Shown: positions 25,148 to 34,860 of the stretch, piece after piece
Position numbering within the stretch: the first letter of the stretch is position 1
Layout: every line of letters starts with the position of its first letter
Assembly (NCBI GenBank): GCA_025210455.1
Contig: JAOARQ010000061.1
Coordinates: 43,566-107,565 of the forward strand
Direction of reading: 5' to 3'
Length of the DNA: 64,000 nt
DNA from: Pelagimonas sp.
GTDB lineage: Bacteria > Pseudomonadota > Alphaproteobacteria > Rhodobacterales > Rhodobacteraceae
Made by a program: the position numbers and the translations under genes
The notes under the pieces: model-generated
Seen by the model: the letters and a program-made list of their open reading frames with translations, nothing else
What the model was told of the DNA's origin: nothing
The model's database searches: none

Positions 25148-26680
25148 ATGAAAGATATTCTCCAGGAATTGCATGACCGCCGCGAAAACGCCCGTCTGGG
25201 TGGTGGTCAAAGGCGCATTGATGCGCAGCACGCCAAAGGCAAGCTGACCGCGCGGGAACGTGTGGAACTGCTGCTAGATGAAGACAGCTTTGAAGAGTAC
25301 GACACCTTCAAGGCGCACCGCTGCACCGAATTCGGCATGGAAGAAAACCGTCCCTATGGCGACGGTGTGATCACCGGTTGGGGCACCATCAACGGTCGTA
25401 TGGTCTATGTCTTCTCGCAGGACTTTACCGTTCTTGGGGGCTCGGTTTCGGAAACCCATGCGCAGAAGATCTGCAAGATCATGGATATGGCGGTGCAAAA
25501 TGGCGCGCCGGTGATTGGTCTGAACGACTCGGGCGGGGCGCGTATTCAGGAAGGCGTGGATGCGCTGGCAGGCTACGCCGAGATTTTCCAACGCAACATC
25601 ATGGCCTCGGGCGTGGTGCCGCAGATTTCCGTGATCATGGGCCCCTGTGCCGGTGGCGCGGTGTATTCGCCAGCGATCACCGACTTTATCTTTATGGTCA
25701 AAGACAGCTCATATATGTTTGTGACCGGCCCGGATGTTGTAAAAACCGTCACCAATGAGGTGGTCACCGCCGAAGAACTGGGGGGCGCATCGACCCACAC
25801 CAAAAAATCTTCGGTTGCTGATGGCGCCTTTGAAAACGATGTTGAGGCCCTGGCCGAAGTGCGTCGTCTGGTGGATTTCCTGCCGCTCAACAACCGTGAC
25901 AAGGCGCCGGTCCGTCCGTTCTTTGATGATGTGGACCGGATCGAAACCAGCCTTGATACGCTGATCCCTGAAAACCCGAACACGCCATACGACATGAAAG
26001 AGCTGATCGTAAAACTGGCGGATGAAGGCGATTTCTACGAAATTCAGGAAGACTTTGCCAAGAACATGATCACCGGGTTTGTGCGCCTTGAAGGCCAGAC
26101 CGTGGGTGTTGTGGCCAACCAGCCGATGGTTCTGGCGGGCTGCCTTGATATCGACAGCTCGCGCAAGGCGGCACGGTTTGTGCGCTTCTGCGATGCCTTT
26201 GAAATCCCTGTTCTGACACTGGTCGACGTTCCGGGCTTTCTGCCGGGCACCTCGCAGGAATATGGTGGCGTGATCAAACATGGTGCAAAGCTGCTGTTTG
26301 CCTATGGCGAAGCCACCGTGCCGAAGGTCACCGTCATCACCCGCAAAGCCTATGGCGGCGCTTATGACGTGATGGCCTCCAAGCACCTGCGCGGCGATGT
26401 GAACTATGCCTGGCCTACTGCGGAAATCGCGGTGATGGGGGCGAAAGGCGCGGTTGAAATCATCCACCGTGCGGATCTGGGCGATGCAGAGAAGATTGCG
26501 GCCCATACCACCGAATATGAAGACCGTTTCGCCAACCCCTTTGTGGCGGCTGAGCGCGGCTTTATCGACGAGGTGATCCAGCCGAAATCCACCCGCAAAC
26601 GTGTGGCCCGGGCCTTTGCGATGCTTCGCAACAAGAAGCTCGAAAACCCGTGGAAGAAACACGACAACATCCCGCTGTAA
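25148..26680 (+). CDS. pccB: Propionyl-CoA carboxylase, carboxyltransferase (beta) subunit
   Basis: 510 residues. Transfers the carboxyl group from carboxybiotin to propionyl-CoA, giving (S)-methylmalonyl-CoA. Typical segments are [56 protein letters not shown] (oxyanion-hole glycines), [21 protein letters not shown] in the C-terminal half, [10 protein letters not shown], and a C-terminal [23 protein letters not shown]. Length and motifs distinguish it from shorter AccD. It is the first gene of a cluster that continues to pccA and methylmalonyl-CoA mutase, and is preceded by ScfR-type boxes. Confidence 0.97.
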   Translation: MKDILQELHDRRENARLGGGQRRIDAQHAKGKLTARERVELLLDEDSFEEYDTFKAHRCTEFGMEENRPYGDGVITGWGTINGRMVYVFSQDFTVLGGSVSETHAQKICKIMDMAVQNGAPVIGLNDSGGARIQEGVDALAGYAEIFQRNIMASGVVPQISVIMGPCAGGAVYSPAITDFIFMVKDSSYMFVTGPDVVKTVTNEVVTAEELGGASTHTKKSSVADGAFENDVEALAEVRRLVDFLPLNNRDKAPVRPFFDDVDRIETSLDTLIPENPNTPYDMKELIVKLADEGDFYEIQEDFAKNMITGFVRLEGQTVGVVANQPMVLAGCLDIDSSRKAARFVRFCDAFEIPVLTLVDVPGFLPGTSQEYGGVIKHGAKLLFAYGEATVPKVTVITRKAYGGAYDVMASKHLRGDVNYAWPTAEIAVMGAKGAVEIIHRADLGDAEKIAAHTTEYEDRFANPFVAAERGFIDEVIQPKSTRKRVARAFAMLRNKKLENPWKKHDNIPL

Positions 26681-26689
26681 GTCAAAGAG

Positions 26690-27292
26690 ATGAGCGGTGT
26701 TGGTGAAAATATCCAGCGACTTCGACGCGCGGCGGGCCTCACGCAGGCCGCGCTAGGAGAAGAGATTGGAGTAACTAACACCGCTGTATCAAACTGGGAA
26801 CAGGGGCTGGCAGAGCCAACGTTACAAAATGTTCTGAGGCTTTGCGAAGTGCTGAATACCACGGCGGATCAGCTTCTTGGCGTTCCTTTTGGTTCAGTCG
26901 GTTCCAAAGCGCAGGTCTTTGTGGTTTCCCACGCGGATGAGGGAAAGTTCGAGGGGCAGGGGCTGCGATCGTTCTTTGAATATCGCCAGCTTGGGGTCTC
27001 TGAGGCGTCAAATGGGGAGTTCGGCGCGCATGTGATCCGGGCGGTTCCGGGGGAACAATTACCGGGCGAGTGGCACAGTCATGATCTGAGTTTTCAGATG
27101 GTCTATGTGACGAAAGGCTGGGTCGAGTTTGAATATGAAGGGCAGGGGGCTCACATGCTCCGCCCTGGATCTTGTGTGATGCAGCCTTCGGGTATCAGAC
27201 ATCGTTTGATCCGAAATTCTGATGACTTGGAGTTGGTGGAAATCACCAGCCCCGCTAGTTTTGAAACCACTGAGGAAAAGGCTAAAGCGTGA
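26690..27292 (+). CDS. XRE-family regulator with C-terminal cupin domain
   Basis: 200 residues, starting 10 bases after pccB with an AAAGAG ribosome binding site. A Cro/CI helix-turn-helix (about 5-62; GLTQAALGEEIGVTNTAVSNWEQG) is joined to a cupin barrel (about 110-185; GEWHSHDLSFQMVYVTKGWVEF and the LRPGSCVMQPSGIRH motif). Such proteins bind small ligands in the cupin. Being the second gene of the pcc operon suggests it senses a metabolite of this pathway, but target and ligand are unknown. It overlaps the next gene by 4 bases. Confidence 0.88.
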   Translation: MSGVGENIQRLRRAAGLTQAALGEEIGVTNTAVSNWEQGLAEPTLQNVLRLCEVLNTTADQLLGVPFGSVGSKAQVFVVSHADEGKFEGQGLRSFFEYRQLGVSEASNGEFGAHVIRAVPGEQLPGEWHSHDLSFQMVYVTKGWVEFEYEGQGAHMLRPGSCVMQPSGIRHRLIRNSDDLELVEITSPASFETTEEKAKA

Positions 27293-27633
27293 GACGCAAC
27301 AGCTGGCATATCAAACAGGATGAAACCTCTTATACCTTGGCGCGCCATTGGCCGCCGCGGTTTGATGTGTCGGCGCAGGCGCAGTTTCCAGCCCTGCGCA
27401 AAGCCCGTCTGGCCCGTCAGATCCGACAGGATCTGTGGCGTCAATTTCAGGGCTTGCGCGGTTTCTCTCCTGTGGTACAGATTGACGCAGATGAGTGTCA
27501 TCTGCTGGTGACAGCGGGTGGGCGGATTGACGGAAAGATCCCGTCGGGTCTGCCGCATGACATTCAGACGCTGCTTGACAGCCCCGCGCATCGGGCGCGG
27601 TGGATGAACTGGGCGCGAAAGGCCGCATCATGA
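27289..27633 (+). CDS. Small basic protein of unknown function in the pcc operon
   Basis: 114 residues. A GTG start overlaps the preceding stop (GTGA). The sequence is rich in Trp and Arg with a predicted alpha/beta fold: SWHIKQDETSYTLARHWPP at the N-terminus and VQIDADECHLLVTAGGRIDGKIP in the middle. No signal peptide, membrane segment or known motif is visible. Tight overlaps on both sides (4 bases, then 4 bases) argue that it is a real, co-translated member of the operon. The function is not recognised. Confidence 0.7.
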   Translation: MRRNSWHIKQDETSYTLARHWPPRFDVSAQAQFPALRKARLARQIRQDLWRQFQGLRGFSPVVQIDADECHLLVTAGGRIDGKIPSGLPHDIQTLLDSPAHRARWMNWARKAAS

Positions 27634-28097
27634 TGAGATGGGCCAAGAGTTACAGACCTTCGGGTGCGCCCAAGGTCCGTGCGATCCCGGCGGGAGGAAC
27701 CTGCAAATGGTGCTGGGGTCGCACCTTTTCACCCCTGTTGATTTTGCTGGCCGCGCCGCTTTGGGCGCAGGATCTGCTGCCTGTTCCCTCGGGCCAGCCT
27801 GTCACTCTGTTTGACATCGTCGCTGATGACGCCGCGCCGGGGACCAAGCGCTTTCGTTATCTTGCCCCAGAACTGGGGCAGGCGCAGCGCGGCTTTCACG
27901 AGATTGCCGATGATTTCCCGCATCTGTGCAAAACGCAGGCGCTTCCGCAACTGCAGCGCGATGGGGATTCCACCCGGACTGTGGTGATTTCGCTGATGCA
28001 AAGCCCGGTGGATTTCGGGGTGATGACCCCGGATGTGGTGCAGTTTTTCGAAAGCTTCACCATCGAAAATGACCTCTGCATATGGGAGGCTTTTTGA
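27630..28097 (+). CDS. Exported protein of unknown function in the pcc operon
   Basis: 155 residues from ATG 27630, overlapping the previous stop by 4 bases (ATGA). After a basic N-terminal region, a hydrophobic segment (TFSPLLILLAAPLWAQD) looks like a signal peptide with cleavage near LWA-QD. The mature part includes FDIVADDAAPGTKRFRYLAPEL and TRTVVISLMQSPVDFG and ends in a Trp/Phe. I believe it belongs to a Rhodobacteraceae-specific family sometimes labelled acetolactate synthase, but no such enzyme motif is present and the label should not be trusted. Confidence 0.68.
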   Translation: MMRWAKSYRPSGAPKVRAIPAGGTCKWCWGRTFSPLLILLAAPLWAQDLLPVPSGQPVTLFDIVADDAAPGTKRFRYLAPELGQAQRGFHEIADDFPHLCKTQALPQLQRDGDSTRTVVISLMQSPVDFGVMTPDVVQFFESFTIENDLCIWEAF

Positions 28098-28293
28098 TGG
28101 CTACACAATATCTTGCGGGACGTCCTTCATCTAAGAAGGTATCTGAGGCTTCTGCGTCACAGGGTAAATCCTTGGGGCAATTCACATATCTTTTTGACAT
28201 TTACTCCTATACCCTTGGCACCGATTGCACCCAAGCAATCGTTACCTCGATTGTAGGCCTAGGCAGGTCTTCATATTTTAATAGGAGTAAGAG

Positions 28294-28440
28294 ATGTCGA
28301 AGAGCATCAAGCTGTTTGCCATGTTCGCAGTTGTTGCAGGTGTTGCTGCCTGTGGTGGCGGCAATAAGCAAGAAGAATACGTTGTTGTCGACCCTGAGCC
28401 CATCAGTGTCGAACCGGTCTACACCGGCAAGTACAAATAA
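28294..28440 (+). CDS. Small lipoprotein, 48 residues
   Basis: A short gene from ATG 28294 to TAA 28440 with TAGGAGT ideally placed upstream. The product begins MSKSIKLFAMFAVVAGVAAC, a textbook lipoprotein signal with lipobox VAAC, followed by a Gly-rich linker and an acidic tail ending VYTGKYK. Entericidin-like small lipoproteins are comparable in size. A 196-base space before it and a hairpin after it suggest its own transcription unit inside the pccB-pccA interval. The larger out-of-frame opening across it is not coding. Confidence 0.75.
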   Translation: MSKSIKLFAMFAVVAGVAACGGGNKQEEYVVVDPEPISVEPVYTGKYK

Positions 28441-28449
28441 GTACAACTT

Positions 28450-28473
28450 GGGACGGGCGATTATGTCCGTCCC
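28450..28473 (+). terminator. Hairpin after the small lipoprotein gene
   Basis: Arms gggacgg (28450-28456) and ccgtccc (28467-28473) with a 10-base loop, 10 bases past the lipoprotein stop. There is no strong T-run, so it may be a partial terminator or a transcript 3' end. Confidence 0.5.
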
Positions 28474-28506
28474 GGTTCTGCCGGCCCCTAACAGAGAGGT
28501 GCTGGC

Positions 28507-28869
28507 ATGCTGAAGCATCGCGGCTTTCCCGGGCGAATGCCCAGTTCTGATTTCCAATTCACAATCCGACGCGCCAATCCGCGGGGGGTCACCCCTCTCA
28601 AGCGGCTGGAACGTTATCGTGACCGCCGCCCGGCAGACCGGCGCGCGGATACCGCCTTTATGAAGGCGCTATGGGACCATTTCGGCGATCAACCCTTTGA
28701 GCGTGGCAATCTGGATGCAGGGCGTCTGAGCTGGCTCTTTGGGCGCGAAGTGCTGCCCTATGAGGAAGATTTCGATCCCGAAGATTATGAGGCGATGCTG
28801 GTCATCGACGAAACCGCCGCCCGCGCCGCCTTTCCTGAGGCTTTCGAAGAAGGCGAGGAATGGGACTAA
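28507..28869 (+). CDS. Small acidic protein of unknown function, upstream of pccA
   Basis: 120 residues with AGAGAGG before the ATG. A basic N-terminal third (GVTPLKRLERYRDRRPADRRAD) leads to a helical, strongly acidic C-terminal part (YEEDFDPEDYEAMLVIDETAA). No signal peptide or membrane helix is visible. It lies 88 bases before pccA on the same strand. I recall similar small genes beside pccA in roseobacters but know no function. It might be a cytoplasmic accessory of the carboxylase; this is speculation. Confidence 0.7.
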   Translation: MLKHRGFPGRMPSSDFQFTIRRANPRGVTPLKRLERYRDRRPADRRADTAFMKALWDHFGDQPFERGNLDAGRLSWLFGREVLPYEEDFDPEDYEAMLVIDETAARAAFPEAFEEGEEWD

Positions 28870-28956
28870 CCATGCGCCTGCCTGAAATCCTGATGAATTC
28901 ACATACGTCACAGACACACGCGCCCATGCGGGGCCATTAAAGAAGAAAGGACAGAT

Positions 28957-30957
28957 ATGTTCGATAAAATTCTGATTGCGAACAGGGGTGAAATCGCCTG
29001 CCGCGTCATCAAGACAGCCCGCAAGATGGGTATCAAAACCGTTGCGATCTACTCGGATGCGGATAAACAGGCGCTGCATGTGCAGATGGCCGATGAGGCC
29101 GTCCACATCGGTCCGCCGCCTGCAAACCAGTCATATATTGTGATCGACAAGGTCATGGATGCCATCAAACAGTCTGGCGCACAGGCGGTGCATCCGGGCT
29201 ATGGCTTCCTGTCGGAAAACGCCAAATTCGCCGAGGCCCTTGAGGCCGCTGGCGTGGCCTTCATCGGCCCCCCTAAAGGCGCGATTGAGGCGATGGGGGA
29301 CAAGATCACCTCGAAGAAGATTGCGCAGGATGCCAATGTTTCGACCGTGCCGGGCTATATGGGCCTGATCGAAGACGCGGATGAAGCGGTCAAGATTTCG
29401 AATGAAATCGGCTATCCGGTGATGATCAAAGCCTCTGCCGGTGGCGGCGGTAAAGGCATGCGGATTGCCTGGAATGACGAAGAGGCGCGCGAGGGCTTTC
29501 AGTCGTCGAAAAACGAAGCGGCCAACAGCTTTGGCGATGACCGGATCTTTATCGAAAAGTTCGTCACCCAGCCGCGCCACATCGAAATTCAGGTGCTCTG
29601 CGACGCGCATGGCAACGGCATCTATCTGGCCGAGCGGGAATGCTCGATCCAGCGCCGTAACCAGAAAGTGGTCGAAGAAGCGCCGTCACCTTTCCTGGAT
29701 GAAGCCACCCGCAAAGCCATGGGCGAACAGTCGGTCGCGCTGGCCAAGGCCGTGGGCTACGCCAGTGCCGGGACTGTGGAATTCATCGTTGATGGCGACA
29801 AGAATTTCTACTTCCTGGAGATGAATACCCGCCTGCAGGTGGAACACCCCGTGACCGAGCTGATCACCGGTGTTGACCTTGTGGAACAGATGATCCGCGT
29901 TGCCAATGGCGAGCCGCTGAGCATCACTCAGGACGATGTGCAGATCAACGGCTGGGCGATTGAAAACCGTCTGTATGCGGAAGATCCCTATCGCAACTTC
30001 CTGCCTTCTATCGGTCGTCTGACCCGCTACCGCCCCCCTGCGGAAGGTGAGCTGGGCGCAGGCATCGTGCGCAATGACACCGGCGTTTATGAGGGCGGCG
30101 AAATCAGCATGTACTACGACCCGATGATCGCCAAGCTGTGCACCTGGGCGCCGTCCCGTGGTGAAGCGATTGAGGTCATGCGCAACGCGCTGGACAGCTT
30201 TGAAGTGGAAGGCATCGGCCACAACCTGCCGTTTGTGGCGGCTGTGATGGATCACCCGAAATTCATCTCGGGCGATATGACCACCGCCTTCATCGCAGAA
30301 GAATATCCCGAAGGCTTTGAGGGGGTTACCCTTGAAGAAGCCGAGCTCAAGCGCGTGGCGGCAGCTGCGGCGGCGATGAACCGCGTGGCGGAAATCCGTC
30401 GCACCCGCGTATCGGGCCGTCTGGACAACCACGAACGCCGTGTAGGTACCGATTGGACTGTTGCCCTGCAAGGCGCGTCTTTCGATGTCAGCATCGAAGC
30501 GGATCAGGCCGGGTCGACGGTGAAATTCGCGGATGGTTCAGAGCTGCGCGTTGAAGGTGACTGGACCCCGGGTGACAGCCTTGCCAGCATGACCGTCGGT
30601 GGCGAAGGTCTGGTGCTGAAGGTCGATAAGATCACACAGGGCTTCCGTCTGCGTACCCGTGGTGCGGATCTGAAGGTCAATGTGCGCAGCCCGCGTCAGG
30701 CGGAACTGGCAAAACTGATGCCTGAAAAACTGCCGCCCGATACCTCGAAAATGCTGCTCTGCCCGATGCCGGGTCTGATCGTCAAAGTCGATGTCGAAGT
30801 GGGCGATGAGGTTCAGGAAGGTCAGGCGCTCTGCACCGTTGAAGCGATGAAGATGGAAAACATCCTGCGCGCTGAGCGTAAAGGGAAAGTATCTAAAATC
30901 AACGCTTCTGCGGGTGACAGCCTGGCGGTTGACGATGTGATCATGGAATTCGAATGA
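28957..30957 (+). CDS. pccA: Propionyl-CoA carboxylase, biotin carboxylase/carrier (alpha) subunit
   Basis: 666 residues from ATG 28957 with AAAGGA upstream. The N-terminal biotin carboxylase domain (about 1-450) shows FDKILIANRGEIACRVI, the ATP-grasp loop KASAGGGGKGMRIAW, RECSIQRRNQKVVEEAP and MNTRLQVEHPVTE. A BT (beta-barrel) interaction domain follows, then a biotinyl domain with VEAMKMEN, the biotinyl lysine being Lys632. The presence of the BT region and the genomic pairing with pccB identify propionyl-CoA carboxylase rather than acetyl-CoA carboxylase AccC. Confidence 0.97.
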   Translation: MFDKILIANRGEIACRVIKTARKMGIKTVAIYSDADKQALHVQMADEAVHIGPPPANQSYIVIDKVMDAIKQSGAQAVHPGYGFLSENAKFAEALEAAGVAFIGPPKGAIEAMGDKITSKKIAQDANVSTVPGYMGLIEDADEAVKISNEIGYPVMIKASAGGGGKGMRIAWNDEEAREGFQSSKNEAANSFGDDRIFIEKFVTQPRHIEIQVLCDAHGNGIYLAERECSIQRRNQKVVEEAPSPFLDEATRKAMGEQSVALAKAVGYASAGTVEFIVDGDKNFYFLEMNTRLQVEHPVTELITGVDLVEQMIRVANGEPLSITQDDVQINGWAIENRLYAEDPYRNFLPSIGRLTRYRPPAEGELGAGIVRNDTGVYEGGEISMYYDPMIAKLCTWAPSRGEAIEVMRNALDSFEVEGIGHNLPFVAAVMDHPKFISGDMTTAFIAEEYPEGFEGVTLEEAELKRVAAAAAAMNRVAEIRRTRVSGRLDNHERRVGTDWTVALQGASFDVSIEADQAGSTVKFADGSELRVEGDWTPGDSLASMTVGGEGLVLKVDKITQGFRLRTRGADLKVNVRSPRQAELAKLMPEKLPPDTSKMLLCPMPGLIVKVDVEVGDEVQEGQALCTVEAMKMENILRAERKGKVSKINASAGDSLAVDDVIMEFE

Positions 30958-30978
30958 TGCGTCTTTCCGCTGACATAA

Positions 30979-31016
30979 CCAAGGTTTCACAGGGGTTTTC
31001 CCCCTGTGGCGCTTGG
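30979..31016 (+). terminator. Long hairpin after pccA
   Basis: An inner perfect 8-bp stem (cacagggg 30988-30995; cccctgtg 31001-31008, loop ttttc) is extended by an outer pair, ccaag (30979-30983) and cttgg (31012-31016). It starts 21 bases after the pccA stop. There is no T-run, so it may attenuate or protect transcripts between pccA and the downstream genes. Confidence 0.55.
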
Positions 31017-31158
31017 TATGTTGCGGAGTCTGATCTGGGCGCAGGCGGGGATCTCGCCTGTACCACATTGCCTTGGAATGGCCTTATTCGCGCAAGAGAC
31101 CGTCAACCTTTGGCACCTACCTTCGGCTCCGGTGGTCTGTGGTTCCAAGGGGTGTGTC

Positions 31159-31683
31159 ATGTTCTTGCAGGGTTTGAAACGCGTGTGTCTGGCGCTGAGT
31201 GCCTGTCTGATGCTGGTCAGCTGTGCCTCGCTCGACGAGGAAGACAGCCTGCGCGCCGAGCTGAAGAAATGGCTTTTCCTTGCGCAGACCAAACATTTCA
31301 CCTCGAAACAGACCTGTACGATCGGGGTGTTCGAACTGGCCTCAAGCGAGCTACGCAGCACCGCCCCCCGCAAGGTGACCACCTTCCGCGAGGCGCTACA
31401 TTATATTCGCAAAGATCGCGCTGTGACCTTCGATATGCCGGGTGTGACCCCCAGCGAAATCTCCGAAGGGGTGATGTCGCTGGATCTCAGCCATGGGCTG
31501 GGGCTGGTGTCAGCCGGGGTCGGGCCCTATCTCGATTGCCTCGAAGAGGGGCCGATCATGAATGGGTTTTACGCGGTTCTGACTTCGCCCGAGGCAGTGA
31601 CCATCTACAGTCCTGCTGGCAATTTTCTGTTGATGGTCTACCCGCCCGAAGCGGTGGCCCTGTTCATGCGCGGCAATGTGTGA
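31159..31683 (+). CDS. Lipoprotein of unknown function
   Basis: 174 residues from ATG 31159 with AAGGGG upstream; the frame is open further upstream but without signal-like sequence. The start MFLQGLKRVCLALSACLMLV followed by SC forms a lipoprotein signal. The mature protein has an acidic start (LDEEDSLRAELKKWLF), two cysteine-containing segments and a hydrophobic C-terminal stretch. No known domain is recognised. It lies between pccA and methylmalonyl-CoA mutase on the same strand. Confidence 0.72.
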   Translation: MFLQGLKRVCLALSACLMLVSCASLDEEDSLRAELKKWLFLAQTKHFTSKQTCTIGVFELASSELRSTAPRKVTTFREALHYIRKDRAVTFDMPGVTPSEISEGVMSLDLSHGLGLVSAGVGPYLDCLEEGPIMNGFYAVLTSPEAVTIYSPAGNFLLMVYPPEAVALFMRGNV

Positions 31684-31798
31684 ATGCCCGCCGAAATTGG
31701 CGAAAAAATCATTACAATCTGAATCGAAATTGCGCCCTTAAGTGGGCGCTCATCAAGCCATGTCATGATCTGCCCCGATCTGTTTCGCCGGGGGGCTG

Positions 31799-31819
31799 CT
31801 TTCCCGGTCATCGGGAAAG
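31799..31819 (+). promoter_or_regulatory. Hairpin covering the ribosome binding site of the sulfotransferase-like gene
   Basis: Arms ctttcccg (31799-31806) and cgggaaag (31812-31819) form a perfect 8-bp stem with a 5-base loop, 13 bases before the ATG at 31833. The only Shine-Dalgarno-like AAAGG (31816-31820) is in its 3' arm, so translation may be limited by the fold. A smaller hairpin lies upstream at 31732-31749. Confidence 0.45.
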
Positions 31820-31832
31820 GCTTGTAAAGATT

Positions 31833-32795
31833 ATGGACGTGACGCTGCATATCGGGGCACATCGCACCGGCTCGACCAGTTTTCAGAACTATCTGCGTGA
31901 CAATCGTGTGCGCCTTGATGGGCAATCTTATGGGTTCTGGGGGCCATGGCGCACGCGCAAGGGCCTGCTGAATGATCTGGGCGCGCGCCCGGCATCGGCA
32001 AAGGCCGCACAGCGGGCGGCTGGACGTGTGCAGATCAATCTGGCCGCAACCGCGAAACGCGGAATGCGCTGCCTGCTGGTCTCTGATGAGAATATGATCG
32101 GCACCCCGCGTCGCTGCCTGCGCAACAGGGCGCTTTATAGCGATATTGGTGAACGTATGGCGCGCTATCACGCGGCCTTTCAGACACCCAAACGTATTTT
32201 GCTGCAAATCCGCAGCCTTGACACATGGTGGCCTTCGGTGATGGCGCATCTGTTGCCCCGTGGCGAAGATGTGCCCGCCGCCGGTACGCTTGAGGCGATC
32301 ACAAACAGCCCGCGCAGCTGGCGTCATGTGATTGCTGATCTGGCCTGCGCCTGCCCTGACAGCGAAATTGTCGTGACCCCGTTTGAGCGCTTTGTCAGCC
32401 AGCCTGATCGCCTGTTTCAGGCTATGACAGATGCGCCGGTGGCCCCGGCTAGCCGGGTTGAAGGGTTCTGGCATAACCGCAGCCCTCTGCTGCCAGCCTT
32501 GCGTGACCTTTTGGAAGACCGCGGGCAAGCCATGGATTTATTGCCGGAAGGCGACGGGCGCTGGAACCCGTTTCACCCGGCACAAAGCGCACAGTTGCGC
32601 GAAATGTACGAAGATGATCTGTTCTGGCTGCGTGCCGGGGCGGATGGTCTTGCCAAACTGACAGAGGATATCGGGCCCTCAAGACCAAGATTAGACTTGG
32701 CAGCGGCCCTGCACGAGAGAGGACAACGTGATGACCGACCTGCCCGAAAACTGGCGCAAACTGGCCGAGAAAGAACTGCGTGGTCGCGCAGTTGA
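31833..32795 (+). CDS. Sulfotransferase-like protein
   Basis: 320 residues. [20 protein letters not shown] at the start carries the 5'-phosphosulfate-binding loop ([11 protein letters not shown], residues 8-18) of PAPS-dependent sulfotransferases. A 3'-phosphate-binding segment may be [15 protein letters not shown] or [16 protein letters not shown], the latter resembling the RxPxxxxxS-type region. Acceptor is unknown. Its last 65 bases overlap the start of methylmalonyl-CoA mutase in another frame, an unusually long overlap. The final about 20 residues are polar and basic and may be a by-product of that overlap. Confidence 0.72.
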   Translation: MDVTLHIGAHRTGSTSFQNYLRDNRVRLDGQSYGFWGPWRTRKGLLNDLGARPASAKAAQRAAGRVQINLAATAKRGMRCLLVSDENMIGTPRRCLRNRALYSDIGERMARYHAAFQTPKRILLQIRSLDTWWPSVMAHLLPRGEDVPAAGTLEAITNSPRSWRHVIADLACACPDSEIVVTPFERFVSQPDRLFQAMTDAPVAPASRVEGFWHNRSPLLPALRDLLEDRGQAMDLLPEGDGRWNPFHPAQSAQLREMYEDDLFWLRAGADGLAKLTEDIGPSRPRLDLAAALHERGQRDDRPARKLAQTGRERTAWSRS

Positions 32796-34860
32796 TGATC
32801 TGAACTGGAACACGCTCGAAGATATCGAGGTTAAGCCGCTTTACACGGCTGAGGATACTTCGGATCTGGATCACATGGGCACGCTGCCCGGTTTTGGTCC
32901 CTTTACCCGTGGGGTAAAGGCCACCATGTATGCGGGCCGCCCCTGGACGATCCGCCAATATGCTGGCTTTTCCACCGCTGAGGAATCCAATGCCTTTTAC
33001 CGCAAAAACCTGGCCGCCGGTCAGCAAGGGGTTTCGGTGGCCTTCGATCTGGCAACGCACCGTGGCTATGATTCCGATCACGAACGTGTTGTCGGTGACG
33101 TGGGCAAGGCCGGTGTGGCGATTGATAGCGTCGAGGATATGAAAATCCTCTTTGATGGTATCCCGCTCGATAAGGTGTCGGTCTCGATGACCATGAATGG
33201 CGCGGTGATCCCGATTCTGGCGAATTTCATCGTCGCCGGGGAGGAGCAGGGCCATGACAAATCGCTGTTGGCAGGCACCATTCAGAATGACATTCTGAAA
33301 GAATTCATGGTGCGCAACACCTATATCTACCCGCCTGAACCGTCGATGCGGATTATCTCGGACATCATCGAATTCACCTCGAATGAGATGCCAAAGTTCA
33401 ACTCGATCTCGATTTCCGGCTATCACATGCAGGAAGCGGGTGCGAACCTGGTACAGGAACTGGCCTATACGCTGGCCGATGGCCGCGAATATGTGCGCGC
33501 TGCGATGAATGCGGGCATGGATGTGGATAAATTCGCAGGCCGTCTGTCGTTCTTCTTTGCTATCGGCATGAACTTCTTCATGGAGGCGGCGAAACTGCGC
33601 GCGGCGCGGACCCTGTGGCACCGTGTGATGACAGAGTTTGGGGCCAAGTCTGATCGTTCTAAAATGCTGCGCACCCACTGCCAGACTTCGGGTGTATCCC
33701 TGCAGGAACAAGACCCCTATAACAACGTGATCCGCACCGCCTATGAGGCGATGTCAGCGGTTCTGGGGGGGACACAGTCGCTGCATACCAATGCGCTTGA
33801 TGAGGCGATTGCCCTGCCGACCGAATTCTCGGCGCGGATTGCACGTAATACTCAGATCATCTTGCAGGAAGAAACCGGTGTGACCAATGTGGTCGATCCG
33901 CTGGCGGGCTCTTACTATGTGGAAAGCCTGACAGACGAGCTGATCAACAAGGCCTGGGCCCTGATGGAAGAGGTCGAGGAAATGGGCGGCATGACCAAGG
34001 CGGTGGCCTCGGGGATGCCGAAACTGCGCATCGAAGAATCAGCGGCAAAACGTCAGGCGATGATCGACCGTGGTGACGAAGTTATTGTCGGTGTGAATAA
34101 GTATCGTCTTGAAAAAGAAGATCAAATTGACATTCTCGATGTGGACAATATGGCTGTTCGCGAAAGTCAGGTGGCCCGTCTGGAGCAAATCCGTGCGACC
34201 CGCGATCAAGCGGCCTGTGATGCGGCCCTGTCTGAATTGGAACGTCGCGCGAATGAAGGTGGGAACCTTCTTGAGGCAGCCGTAGAAGCAGCCCGGGCGC
34301 GCGCCTCTGTGGGAGAAATCAGCATGGCGATGGAGAAGGTGTTTGGCCGTCACCGTGCCGAAGTGAAGACTTTGGCAGGTGTGTATGGCGCAGCTTATGA
34401 AGGGGATGAAGGGTTTGCCGCGATCCAGAAGGCGGTGGATACTTTTGCCGAAGACGAAGGTCGCCGCCCGCGTATGCTGGTGGTGAAGATGGGGCAGGAT
34501 GGTCACGACCGTGGCGCCAAGGTGATTGCAACCGCCTTTGCGGATATCGGTTTTGACGTCGATGTTGGCCCGCTGTTCCAGACCCCGGATGAAGCGGCGC
34601 AGGATGCCATCGACAATGACGTGCATGTTGTGGGCATCAGTTCGCAGGCGGCAGGCCACAAAACACTGGCTCCGCAGCTGATTGCCGCTCTGAAAGATCA
34701 GGGCGCAGAGGATATCATCGTGATCTGCGGTGGTGTGATCCCACAGCAGGATTACGATTTCCTCTACAATGCCGGGGTTAAGGCTATCTTTGGGCCGGGC
34801 ACCAATATTCCGGAGGCGGCTCAGGACATTCTGCGTCTGATCCGTGAAGCCCGCGCGTGA
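32731..34860 (+). CDS. mcm: Methylmalonyl-CoA mutase, adenosylcobalamin-dependent
   Basis: 709 residues, a single-chain mutase converting (R)-methylmalonyl-CoA to succinyl-CoA. ATG 32731 is preferred to the adjacent GTG because of GAGAGG upstream. The N-terminal substrate barrel (about 1-540) has [44 protein letters not shown] and [14 protein letters not shown]. The C-terminal cobalamin domain has the base-off ligand motif [10 protein letters not shown] with His592, then [12 protein letters not shown] and [13 protein letters not shown]. With pccA and pccB it completes the route from propionyl-CoA to the TCA cycle. The epimerase is not in the window. Confidence 0.97.
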   Translation: MTDLPENWRKLAEKELRGRAVDDLNWNTLEDIEVKPLYTAEDTSDLDHMGTLPGFGPFTRGVKATMYAGRPWTIRQYAGFSTAEESNAFYRKNLAAGQQGVSVAFDLATHRGYDSDHERVVGDVGKAGVAIDSVEDMKILFDGIPLDKVSVSMTMNGAVIPILANFIVAGEEQGHDKSLLAGTIQNDILKEFMVRNTYIYPPEPSMRIISDIIEFTSNEMPKFNSISISGYHMQEAGANLVQELAYTLADGREYVRAAMNAGMDVDKFAGRLSFFFAIGMNFFMEAAKLRAARTLWHRVMTEFGAKSDRSKMLRTHCQTSGVSLQEQDPYNNVIRTAYEAMSAVLGGTQSLHTNALDEAIALPTEFSARIARNTQIILQEETGVTNVVDPLAGSYYVESLTDELINKAWALMEEVEEMGGMTKAVASGMPKLRIEESAAKRQAMIDRGDEVIVGVNKYRLEKEDQIDILDVDNMAVRESQVARLEQIRATRDQAACDAALSELERRANEGGNLLEAAVEAARARASVGEISMAMEKVFGRHRAEVKTLAGVYGAAYEGDEGFAAIQKAVDTFAEDEGRRPRMLVVKMGQDGHDRGAKVIATAFADIGFDVDVGPLFQTPDEAAQDAIDNDVHVVGISSQAAGHKTLAPQLIAALKDQGAEDIIVICGGVIPQQDYDFLYNAGVKAIFGPGTNIPEAAQDILRLIREARA

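Noticed and set aside
28082..28513. 143-residue plus-strand frame across the small lipoprotein gene
   Set aside because: It is in a different frame from the lipoprotein, has no family-like sequence, and the 28294 start has a far better ribosome binding site and signal peptide.
30954..31832. N-terminal extension of the sulfotransferase-like frame back to pccA
   Set aside because: The extension overlaps the lipoprotein gene in another frame and contains no domain; the phosphosulfate loop begins right at ATG 31833.
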